A stretch of DNA of 51,256 bases. Source: Rhodocyclaceae bacterium (GTDB lineage Bacteria > Pseudomonadota > Gammaproteobacteria > Burkholderiales > Ga0077523). The stretch is taken from contig JADCHQ010000037.1 of NCBI GenBank assembly GCA_020248405.1, positions 1-51,256 of the forward strand, read 5' to 3'. This document shows, in pieces, positions 18,456 through 25,064 of this stretch. A program made the translations under genes and the position numbers. The stretch's first letter is position 1. Each line of letters begins with the position of its first letter. Below the pieces are notes generated by a model. The model saw only the letters and a list, made by a program, of their open reading frames with translations. It did not search any database and was not told the DNA's origin.

Positions 18456-18483
18456 AAACCGCATAATGCTTATTATGTTAAGT
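18456..18483 (+). other. dif: Chromosome dimer resolution site dif (XerC/XerD)
   Basis: A 28-base site in the intergenic gap between tatD and the next leftward gene. Left (XerC) arm AAACCGCATAA at 18456-18466, six-base centre TGCTTA, right (XerD) arm TTATGTTAAGT at 18473-18483. Against E. coli dif, the inner seven bases of the XerC arm are identical, the XerD arm matches 10 of 11 and the total is 21 of 28. Genes run mostly rightward before it and all leftward for 21 kb after it, as expected where two replichores meet. Confidence 0.88.
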
Positions 18484-18522
18484 ATTAATGATGCTTATCC
18501 CTGAGAGCGTGCCTCCCCCTGA

Positions 18523-19308
18523 CTAGCGCCTCCCGCGCAGCTGCCTGAGCCTTTCAAAGCACAGCACCGCGGCCGCTGCCCCAACATTCAGCGACTCGGT
18601 ACCCCCGGCCATGGGAATCTGCACCGCCAGGCTCGCCTTCGAAGCGAGCGAGGGAGACAAGCCTCTTCCCTCAGCGCCGAGAAGGATTGCCAGTGGCCCC
18701 GACAGATCCGTGCCGTACAAATCCTTCCCACCGCTGGCTACCGCGGCCATCAGACGACCCTCGTAACTCCGGGCCCGGGCCGACAGGTCCTCATCGCGGA
18801 CGACCGCGCAAAAAAAGTGTCCGCCCATGGCACCGCGAAGGCATTTGGCTGACCATGGATCTGCGCTGCCTGCCCCAAAAACCACGGCATGCGCTCCGGC
18901 AGCGGCAGCCGTCCTGACGATCCCACCCGCGTTTCCCGGATCCTGTATCCCGTCAAGCCACAGTTCCAGTCCACCGGGCCGTATGGGTCGCTCATCGGGA
19001 ATGCGAACCAAGGAGAGCACGCCGCCTTCTCCAGCCACGGGGCTGAGACGCTCGAAGGCCGCAGTGGCGACGCAAACCAGCGTCGCGCCATGCGCCAGCC
19101 CGTGCATGCGTTGTGCCAGCGCCTCAGGAAGATCCTCGCGAAGCATCAAGGTATCCACCGCTTCCGCACCCCAGGCAGCCACGCAGCTCTCCAGCAGGTG
19201 GTTGCCCTCGAGCACTGCCATGCGAGCCTCGCGGCGCGCCGCAGCCGACTCCATGAGGTTCTGAACCCGTCTGAAAAGCGGATTGGCGGTCGCCGTGACG
19301 CGTTTCAC
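18523..19308 (-). CDS. TrmH/SpoU-family RNA 2'-O-methyltransferase
   Basis: A 261-residue SPOUT RNA methyltransferase that methylates ribose 2'-OH of tRNA or rRNA using SAM. An N-terminal substrate-binding domain (about 5-100) precedes the knotted catalytic domain with its three motifs: WLDGIQDPGNAGGIVRTAAA (motif 1), LAILLGAEGRGLS (motif 2) and IPMAGGTESLNVGAAAAVLC (motif 3). The exact nucleotide cannot be told. It starts at GTG 19308, overlapping the stop of the upstream GYF-like gene by GTGA. Confidence 0.9.
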   Translation of the reverse strand: MKRVTATANPLFRRVQNLMESAAARREARMAVLEGNHLLESCVAAWGAEAVDTLMLREDLPEALAQRMHGLAHGATLVCVATAAFERLSPVAGEGGVLSLVRIPDERPIRPGGLELWLDGIQDPGNAGGIVRTAAAAGAHAVVFGAGSADPWSAKCLRGAMGGHFFCAVVRDEDLSARARSYEGRLMAAVASGGKDLYGTDLSGPLAILLGAEGRGLSPSLASKASLAVQIPMAGGTESLNVGAAAAVLCFERLRQLRGRR

Positions 19309-19835
19309 CGGAACGGCCGGGACGAGGGACTGACCAGATCAGGCACCGCAATGGGGGCCGACGGCATCCACCAACCCATCACGGCAGTCAGCGTGGCAAC
19401 CACGGCCACCACACCCAGGGGCACGACCCAGAAGGAGCGCCGCGCCTGCCCCGTGGGAGCAAAGAGCACCCGGCGTCCAGCTGCAGAAGAAACCCGACGA
19501 TCAGGGCCGCGCGCGGGGAAGGGTCCTGGCCTCAACGCCTGGCGCCGGTCCCGGCCTGCGCGTTCCTCGATCCAGCGCCACCACGCCGCGCGCCGCTCCG
19601 GGTCCCAGAGGATCATGTCTTGCCCGGTTAGCGGATCGAGGCGGCACAAACTGTTCGCTTCGGCGCGGTACGCCTCCGCCTGCTCCCAGGTCGAGGCATC
19701 ATGACTCAGTTCATCTGCGGAGCGAATCCGCCCCAGCGCCAAGCGTTGGAGCACGAGGGTTCGGGCAAAGGGCCCCGTTACCGTCTCGCCGCTGCGCACA
19801 TAAAGGCCGCCGCCCAGTCCACCCGAGGCGCTCAT
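19305..19835 (-). CDS. GYF-like domain protein with one membrane helix
   Basis: A 176-residue protein of unknown role. The N-terminal 60 residues (LYVRSGETVTGPFARTLVLQRLALGRI...DASTWEQAEAY) look like the GYF_2 domain, a small fold thought to bind proline-rich peptides. The middle has DMILWDPERRAAWWRWIEERAGRDRRQA, followed by a basic linker. A membrane helix at about 136-156 (FWVVPLGVVAVVATLTAVMGWW) ends near the C-terminus, leaving a short periplasmic tail. A GGAGG site precedes ATG 19835. It lies between the HDOD gene and the methyltransferase in a tight leftward operon. Confidence 0.7.
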   Translation of the reverse strand: MSASGGLGGGLYVRSGETVTGPFARTLVLQRLALGRIRSADELSHDASTWEQAEAYRAEANSLCRLDPLTGQDMILWDPERRAAWWRWIEERAGRDRRQALRPGPFPARGPDRRVSSAAGRRVLFAPTGQARRSFWVVPLGVVAVVATLTAVMGWWMPSAPIAVPDLVSPSSRPFR

Positions 19836-19859
19836 GGAGCGCCTCCGCGGAAAGCCCCC

Positions 19860-21275
19860 TCAGCGATTCGGCGCACTCGCCGCGCAGCGGGCAAAGGCGA
19901 TACACGCAGCCCTGAAGGCCGGAAGCATCTTCTCGTCGATGGCCTGTCCCGAGCGGGGATGGTCGGCGAGAAACAGTACCCGAGGTCGGCCGGGGAAGAC
20001 GAGTGACATGGCGACGAAGTCATTGGCGCCGATTGTAGATCGCCCTTGCGCGTCCAGCAGGCTGACGAGTCGTTCGCGCCGCTCGCCGGTGGCAAAGACG
20101 CAGCGGGTTTTCTGCAGCAGCAAAACGAACAGGTGGCGGTCATCCAACGGCATACGGTAGCCGCGCAGACCAGGACGCACGTCGCCAAGCGCCAGGCGGA
20201 TGTGCAACTGCCCTGTCCGCTCATCCACTTCGCCCCAGGCGGCACGCTCCATGCCAAGGCCCTTGTGCAGGGCATACAAGGTCATGGCCGCCAGAGCAGC
20301 GGGTTCGGTACCTGGCGGAGCCTGCTTCAGGCTCGACAGTGCTTCACGAAATCGGGGGATACTGGCTTCGGCGTGGGACTCGGGGACTGCCGTTGAAGCG
20401 GCCGGGTCGGCGATCGAGGGAAAACGCGCCGCTGCAGGACGCACACCTGTGGAGCGCCACCAAGCGGCGGCCTGCAATGAGGCGTTACGCACGAGCCGGT
20501 AGCTCGCCTCGGGCTTCAGACCGGTAAGCGAACGTACGGCGTTGAGATCGTCGGGGATGGCCGGATCGTTCCAGCCCTGGGCCGTGTGGCGCGCCAGCGC
20601 TGCCGCCACCACCACGTTCACCACCCGCGGGCGCGCCGCGTGGTGATCGTCCATCAAGCGGCGCAACAGGGGCGGCAACCTCCACGCATCGGCCAACGCC
20701 AGGGTGAGATCCACGTTGGAAAAGCCCAGCACCACCGATTGCACGCCAGCGCTCCGAACGCCCGGGGCATGTTCGAGCAAATAGCGGATCAGCGCTGCCT
20801 TGCGCGGCTCGTGGCACCAAAGCAGCAGTTCCGCCAGATCGTGCAGCAGCGCCCCGATGATCACTTCGTCGGTTTCCAGGTCCACCCGATGGGAGGCCAT
20901 GGCGCGCGCGTAGACCGCGGCATGCTGAGCGCGGCTGATGACCGTGAGGGCGCCGTGCAGCGCTTCGCCATCGCTGGCCAGCTGCGTCTCGAGGACCGGC
21001 AGCTCCGCGAAGTCTCGAAAGAATCGCGAGATGCCGCGCATCATCACGGCGTGCTCCACGGTGGTGATGTCGGTGGGTTGGCGCGAGGAGCGATTGATCT
21101 CGGCGTGGCGCAGCACGCGCAGGGTCATGAGGGGATCGCGCAGCACCACGCGCGAGATGTCCCGGGCGCTGGTGCGGTCCTCGTCCTTGCCAAGTTCCCG
21201 CAAGGCGGCCGCAGTACCGGCCAGGACTGGTATCTCGCGCTGGGTCCAGTCCGACACCAGGGCCGGCATGTCCAC
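19860..21275 (-). CDS. HDOD-domain signalling protein
   Basis: A 471-residue protein whose N-terminal part (about 10-215) is an HDOD domain, a catalytically inactive relative of HD phosphohydrolases used in signalling. Landmarks are VVLRDPLMTLRVLRHAEIN, VEHAVMMRGISRFFRDFAELPVL, EVIIGALLHDLAELLLWC and LALADAWRLPPLLRRLMDDHH. Residues about 325-465 resemble a GAF-like sensor (AALAAMTLYALHKGLGMERAAW). The exact output is unknown; such proteins often act in motility or stress signalling, and motAB lie just upstream. Start is GTG 21275 after GAGGG; ATG 21269 is an alternative. Confidence 0.82.
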   Translation of the reverse strand: MDMPALVSDWTQREIPVLAGTAAALRELGKDEDRTSARDISRVVLRDPLMTLRVLRHAEINRSSRQPTDITTVEHAVMMRGISRFFRDFAELPVLETQLASDGEALHGALTVISRAQHAAVYARAMASHRVDLETDEVIIGALLHDLAELLLWCHEPRKAALIRYLLEHAPGVRSAGVQSVVLGFSNVDLTLALADAWRLPPLLRRLMDDHHAARPRVVNVVVAAALARHTAQGWNDPAIPDDLNAVRSLTGLKPEASYRLVRNASLQAAAWWRSTGVRPAAARFPSIADPAASTAVPESHAEASIPRFREALSSLKQAPPGTEPAALAAMTLYALHKGLGMERAAWGEVDERTGQLHIRLALGDVRPGLRGYRMPLDDRHLFVLLLQKTRCVFATGERRERLVSLLDAQGRSTIGANDFVAMSLVFPGRPRVLFLADHPRSGQAIDEKMLPAFRAACIAFARCAASAPNR

Positions 21276-21284
21276 GATGAACCC

Positions 21285-22043
21285 TCAGAAGCGCCAGGCG
21301 TGAAGCATCCTGCCCCGGCCATCCAATGGAATCGACAGGTCAGGAGGCAGCCCGCCAGGTAGGAACGTGTTGGACACCAGCAGGCTGCCTGAACGCATTT
21401 CCCGGCGCGCCTTCTCCAGAAGCGCTGCCATGGGCACCGGCGACAGGAAGGCATACACCACGTCGTACTCCGTAAAGCACAGTGACCAAAGATCCGCACG
21501 CTGCACAGTGAAGAGGCCGCCTGAGAGACGCGCGCGTATCCATGCAAGCCCCGCGGGCAGCGGAGCCAGTTCCACACCCTCGAAGGTGCCCGCCAGGTGG
21601 CGTGCCGACAGCCACGTCACCGTGGTGCCGATGCCGCATCCAGCATCGAGGAAACGGAAAGGACGATTGGCTGGCAGGAGAGTGGACAGCGCCTGGCAGG
21701 CACCGATGCCGGTGAGGTACAGCGGCGCCCGGGTGCGTGAGGCGATTCCATACACGCCCGCCAGCGCCAGGAAGCCGGCCAGATAGGCCGTAGGGGAAAC
21801 CGCCCATGTGGAAGCCACCGCCACCGCCGGGACAAAGGCCAGATTGACGGGAATCCACCACGGCGGCAGGCGCAACAGCAAGCCGAGGGCTGCCGCCATC
21901 ACCGCCTGCCCAACAATCCCGAACGTGGGACCACCGTCGATAGCGAGCAACGTAGCGCAAGCCAGGGCCTGAGCGAGGGCAGCGCGCAGGACCGGCACCC
22001 CGGCAAGCAGGTCCCGCGGCGGGATTTCAGCGTGGCTGTACAC
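21285..22043 (-). CDS. Membrane-anchored class I SAM methyltransferase
   Basis: A 252-residue protein with about four hydrophobic helices in the first 105 residues (for example RAALAQALACATLLAI and NLAFVPAVAVASTWAV), followed by a Rossmann methyltransferase domain. Motif I is FRFLDAGCGIGTTVTWLSAR, the acidic end of beta-2 is TFEGVELAPL and motif IV is DVVYAFLSPVP. The substrate is unknown. GTG 22043 is set by AAGGAGGGC just upstream, inside the last codons of motB, so the two are coupled and overlap by 17 bases. The open frame extends to 22094 but without such a site. Confidence 0.78.
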   Translation of the reverse strand: MYSHAEIPPRDLLAGVPVLRAALAQALACATLLAIDGGPTFGIVGQAVMAAALGLLLRLPPWWIPVNLAFVPAVAVASTWAVSPTAYLAGFLALAGVYGIASRTRAPLYLTGIGACQALSTLLPANRPFRFLDAGCGIGTTVTWLSARHLAGTFEGVELAPLPAGLAWIRARLSGGLFTVQRADLWSLCFTEYDVVYAFLSPVPMAALLEKARREMRSGSLLVSNTFLPGGLPPDLSIPLDGRGRMLHAWRF

Positions 22044-22956
22044 CGATGCCCTCCTTGACTGCCACGGCCGAATCCGCCCGCAGGATACCGCCATCCCGTC
22101 GCGCCGCCTCCTCCGCTTCCCGGTTCATCACGATGATGCTGACGCGACGGTTGATGGGATTGAGGGGGTCGTTACTGTCGAGCAGGACAGCGGATCCAAG
22201 ACCGATCACACGCGCAATGCGCTCCTCCGCCATCCCGCCGGCGAGCAGTTCGCGGCGTGCGGCGTTGCTGCGGTCGGCCGAGAGTTCCCAGTTGCTGTAT
22301 CCGCGTTCGCCGCCGGAATATGGCGCGGCATCGGTGTGCCCCGACAGGCTGATTCCATTGGGAACCGCATTGAGCACCTTGCCCACTTCCCGGAGGATGT
22401 CGCGGGTGTAGGGTTGTAGGGCGCTGCTGCCCATGGCGAACATGGGCCGGTTGCGCGCGTCAACGATCTGCACCCTGAGACCCTCGGTGGTGATGTCCAC
22501 CAGCAGCTGGTTGCGGAACTGGCGCAAGGTCTCGCTTTCGTCGATCGCCCGGTCCAGCTTGTCCTTCAGGGATTGCAGCAACTCCACATCGATGGCATGC
22601 AGTGCTCCCTTCACCTCTTCCAGATCCGTCGCGCCGCGCTTTTTCTGCCCTGGCACGAGCTCGTTCATCTGGCCGGTGGCCCGGGTCAGATCACTGCCAC
22701 CGCCTTTGATGACGCTTTTGGCGTCACCCGCCCCGGAGCCCCCGGACAACGACACCTTGAGCGGGTTCTTGAAGTACTCGGCGATGCCTTGGAGATCGCC
22801 CTTGCTGGTGGATCCAAGCAGCCACATCAGCAGAAAGAACGCCATCATCGCGGTGACGAAGTCCGCGTAGGCGATCTTCCACGCACCGCCGTGGTGTCCG
22901 TGGCCGCCCTTGCGGATCTTCTTGACGATGATCGGCCGCTGGGAATCGTCGCTCAT
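22027..22956 (-). CDS. motB: Flagellar motor stator protein MotB
   Basis: MotB forms the proton channel of the flagellar motor with MotA and anchors it to peptidoglycan. The 309-residue product has the single membrane helix with the proton-binding D32 in IAYADFVTAMMAFFLLMWLLG, a plug/linker region and a C-terminal OmpA-like domain (LSGHTDAAPYSGGERGYSNWELSADRSNAARREL). It follows motA by 31 bases. The stop lies within the start region of the membrane methyltransferase gene. Confidence 0.96.
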   Translation of the reverse strand: MSDDSQRPIIVKKIRKGGHGHHGGAWKIAYADFVTAMMAFFLLMWLLGSTSKGDLQGIAEYFKNPLKVSLSGGSGAGDAKSVIKGGGSDLTRATGQMNELVPGQKKRGATDLEEVKGALHAIDVELLQSLKDKLDRAIDESETLRQFRNQLLVDITTEGLRVQIVDARNRPMFAMGSSALQPYTRDILREVGKVLNAVPNGISLSGHTDAAPYSGGERGYSNWELSADRSNAARRELLAGGMAEERIARVIGLGSAVLLDSNDPLNPINRRVSIIVMNREAEEAARRDGGILRADSAVAVKEGIGVQPR

Positions 22957-22987
22957 GGTGGTGTCGACCGAGGCCGCTCGCGCAGGC

Positions 22988-23848
22988 TCATTTGCCCTTG
23001 CGGCTCTTCACTTCCTGTTCGAGCTCCGAGAAGCTTGGGCGCTCGGTGGAATAGAGCACCTTGCGTCCGAATTCCACCGCCACCTGCGGCGAGTAGCCGT
23101 TGAGGCTGGCCAGCAGCGTCACCTTGATGCACTGGAGCATCTTGGTGCCTTCATTGAGCTTCTGCTCCAGGAGGGTGGCAAGCGGCCCCACGAACCCGTA
23201 GGAGAGCAATATGCCGAGGAATGTGCCCACCAGCGCTGCGGCGATAAGTTTGCCCAGCTCTGCCGGCGGCAGGCCTACCGACTCCATGGTGTGAACCACC
23301 CCCATGACCGCTGCCACGATGCCGAAGGCTGGCAAGCCGTCGGCGAGTTTGCTGACCGCCTGAATGGGCGCCTCACCCTCGTGGTGGTGGGTCTCAATCT
23401 CCACGTCCATGAGGTTTTCAAGCTCGAAGGCGTTGAGGTTCCCCCCCACCATGAGGCGCAGATAGTCGGTGAGAAACTCCATGGCATGGTGATCGGCGAG
23501 GATGGCGGGATACTTCGCGAACACCGGGCTCTGCTCCGGAGTGTCCACGTCGCTCTCGATGGACATCAAGCCCTCCTTGCGAACCTTGGCGAGGACTTCG
23601 TAGAGCAACGACAACAATTCGAGATACAGCGCCTTGGTGAACTTCGAGCCCTTCAGCGTGGTGGGCAGCGCGCGGAACGTGCCCTTGATCACCTTGCTGT
23701 TGTTGGATACCACGAAAGCCCCCACCGCCGAACCGCCGATCATGATCAACTCCACGGGCTGCACCAGCGAGCCCACGTGGCCGCCGGCGAGGACGAACCC
23801 GCCGAGCACGGAACCGAGAATGATGATGTAACCGACGATAACGGTCAT
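22988..23848 (-). CDS. motA: Flagellar motor stator protein MotA
   Basis: The four-helix stator subunit that couples proton flow to rotor torque. The 286-residue product starts with MTVIVGYIIILGSVLGGFVLAGGH and carries the conserved prolines in DGLPAFGIVAAVMGVVHTME and the charged cytoplasmic loop that touches FliG (residues about 85-120). The long C-terminal tail (FGRKVLYSTERPSFSELEQEVKSRKGK) matches the proteobacterial form. A sigma-28-like promoter lies 86 bases upstream. No other flagellar genes are in the window. Confidence 0.96.
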   Translation of the reverse strand: MTVIVGYIIILGSVLGGFVLAGGHVGSLVQPVELIMIGGSAVGAFVVSNNSKVIKGTFRALPTTLKGSKFTKALYLELLSLLYEVLAKVRKEGLMSIESDVDTPEQSPVFAKYPAILADHHAMEFLTDYLRLMVGGNLNAFELENLMDVEIETHHHEGEAPIQAVSKLADGLPAFGIVAAVMGVVHTMESVGLPPAELGKLIAAALVGTFLGILLSYGFVGPLATLLEQKLNEGTKMLQCIKVTLLASLNGYSPQVAVEFGRKVLYSTERPSFSELEQEVKSRKGK

Positions 23849-23933
23849 GGGCAGGAATCCGGTTGGTCGGATCGCGAAGCGCGGATCAACGAGGCGGGGA
23901 AATCCGCTCGTATCGCGCTAGGCGCTACCTGCG

Positions 23934-23960
23934 TTTACGGATCTTGCCGGGCGAGCTTTA
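23934..23960 (-). promoter_or_regulatory. Possible sigma-28 (FliA) promoter for motA
   Basis: On the minus strand TAAAGCTC, eleven bases, then TCCGTAAA. Compared with the enterobacterial FliA consensus (TAAAGTTT-N11-GCCGATAA) this is 6 of 8 and 5 of 8, with exact spacing and the right position before motA. Confidence 0.4.
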
Positions 23961-24051
23961 GAGGCAGCGGCGCATTGCTCCTGCCCGCCCGGGCACGGCT
24001 TTCGCGGCGCGGGGGGCGCCTGCCGCATTGGAATTGCGCGCGTGGAAGGTG

Positions 24052-24137
24052 TGCCCGGAGTCGGAATCGAACCGACATGGGCCCAGGGGCCCGGGAGATT
24101 TTAAGTCTCCTGCGTCTACCAGTTTCGCCATCCGGGC
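24052..24137 (-). tRNA. leuZ: tRNA-Leu (TAA)
   Basis: An 86-base class II tRNA with the long variable arm (CCGGGCCCCTGGGCCCATG region). Acceptor GCCCGGA pairs with TCCGGGC, the D arm has ACTGGTAGACGC, the anticodon stem GGAGA/TCTCC holds loop CTTAAAA with anticodon TAA, and the T loop has GGTTCGATTCC. The 3' CCA is not encoded: after the discriminator A the DNA reads CACC. It is last in the Gly-Cys-Leu cluster, matching E. coli glyW-cysT-leuZ order. Confidence 0.97.
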
Positions 24138-24187
24138 AATGCGCCAGGGGCCGCCAGGCGACCATGATGGCTGCCGTGCGGTGACCG

Positions 24188-24261
24188 TGGAGGCAGGGAG
24201 CGGAATCGAACCGCTGTGGACGGCTTTGCAGGCCGCTGCATGACCACTCTGCCACCCCGCC
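24188..24261 (-). tRNA. cysT: tRNA-Cys (GCA)
   Basis: A 74-base tRNA including an encoded CCA. Acceptor GGCGGGG pairs with CCCTGCC (one G-T pair), followed by discriminator T and CCA. The anticodon arm is GCGGC-CTGCAAA-GCCGT with anticodon GCA, and the T arm has GGTTCGATTCC. It is second in the cluster and is preceded by a terminator-like hairpin. Confidence 0.97.
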
Positions 24262-24287
24262 AGGGTTTTCGGCGACAGCGGAAAACT

Positions 24288-24320
24288 AAAAAGGGAAAAC
24301 GGTTCATGAACCGCTTTCCC
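24288..24320 (-). terminator. Terminator-like hairpin between tRNA-Gly and tRNA-Cys
   Basis: On the minus strand GGGAAAGCGGTT, loop CATG, AACCGTTTTCCC, then TTTTT. The stem is about 12 bp with one mismatch and begins ten bases after the tRNA-Gly CCA. It has the form of a rho-independent terminator but sits inside the tRNA cluster. Confidence 0.75.
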
Positions 24321-24330
24321 TTGGGGAAAC

Positions 24331-24406
24331 TGGAGCGGGAAACGAGTCTCGAACTCGCGACCTCAACCTTGGCAAGGTTGCGCTCTACCAACTGAGCTAT
24401 TCCCGC
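24331..24406 (-). tRNA. glyW: tRNA-Gly (GCC)
   Basis: A 76-base tRNA with encoded CCA. Acceptor GCGGGAA pairs with TTCCCGC, the D arm has AGCTCAGTTGGTAGAGC, the anticodon arm CAACC-TTGCCAA-GGTTG gives anticodon GCC, and the T arm has GAGTTCGAGACTC. It is first in the cluster, nine bases or so after the expected start of transcription. Confidence 0.98.
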
Positions 24407-24421
24407 GAAAACAGGCCGCGA

Positions 24422-24449
24422 ATTATAGGGTTCGCCGTGGCACTGTCAA
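24422..24449 (-). promoter_or_regulatory. Consensus promoter of the tRNA cluster
   Basis: On the minus strand a perfect TTGACA (plus 24444-24449), a 16-base spacer and a perfect TATAAT (24422-24427), followed by the GC-rich TCGCGGCC. Such a GC-rich discriminator is typical of stable-RNA promoters under stringent control. Confidence 0.9.
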
Positions 24450-24468
24450 GAACGCCGCCGCGACCGCC

Positions 24469-25041
24469 TCATTGCCTGGCCCGCGCCCTGGGTATTGCCA
24501 TGCGAAGGTAGTAGGCCATCGACCACAGGGTGAGCAGCGCTGCCACGTAGATGAGCGCCGTGCCGATCAGGCGCAGATCCAGCAGGCCGAACAGGGGGTC
24601 ATGCCACAGCAGGATGGTGATGGCGGTCATCTGCGAAGCGGTCTTGAGCTTGCCCAGGGCGGACACGGCCACGGAACGGGTTTCGCCGATCCGAGCCATC
24701 CACTCGCGCAGGGCCGAGATGGTGATTTCCCGGCCGATGATGATCACCGCCACAATGGCGTCGGCGCGGTCCAGGCGTACCAGCATCACCAGCGCAGCCG
24801 CCACCAGCAGCTTGTCGGCCACGGGGTCGAGAAAAGCGCCGAAGGACGACGTCTGCTTCAGGGTCCGGGCCAGCCAGCCGTCCAGCCAATCGGTAATGGC
24901 CCCGGCCAGGAACAGCAACGCCGCCAGCATGTTCTTGCCGTGCCCTGTCAGAGCCGACTCGGGCAGGTAGAACAGCCCCAGAAAAAACGGAATGATGAGG
25001 ATCCGTGCCCAGGTAAGCAGGATCGGTACATTCATCGGCAC
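24469..25041 (-). CDS. pgsA: CDP-diacylglycerol-glycerol-3-phosphate 3-phosphatidyltransferase
   Basis: PgsA makes phosphatidylglycerol phosphate from CDP-diacylglycerol in the inner membrane. The 190-residue, multi-helix product shows the complete CDP-alcohol phosphotransferase signature: TDWLDGWLARTLKQ followed by SFGAFLDPVADK, giving the four metal-binding aspartates. GTG 25041 (MPMNVPILLTW) aligns with the usual start; ATG 25035 is an alternative. It follows uvrC by 23 bases and precedes the Gly-Cys-Leu tRNAs, the same uvrC-pgsA-tRNA order as in E. coli. Confidence 0.95.
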   Translation of the reverse strand: MPMNVPILLTWARILIIPFFLGLFYLPESALTGHGKNMLAALLFLAGAITDWLDGWLARTLKQTSSFGAFLDPVADKLLVAAALVMLVRLDRADAIVAVIIIGREITISALREWMARIGETRSVAVSALGKLKTASQMTAITILLWHDPLFGLLDLRLIGTALIYVAALLTLWSMAYYLRMAIPRARARQ

Positions 25042-25064
25042 GTGGTGATCTCCCTCTCCAACTC

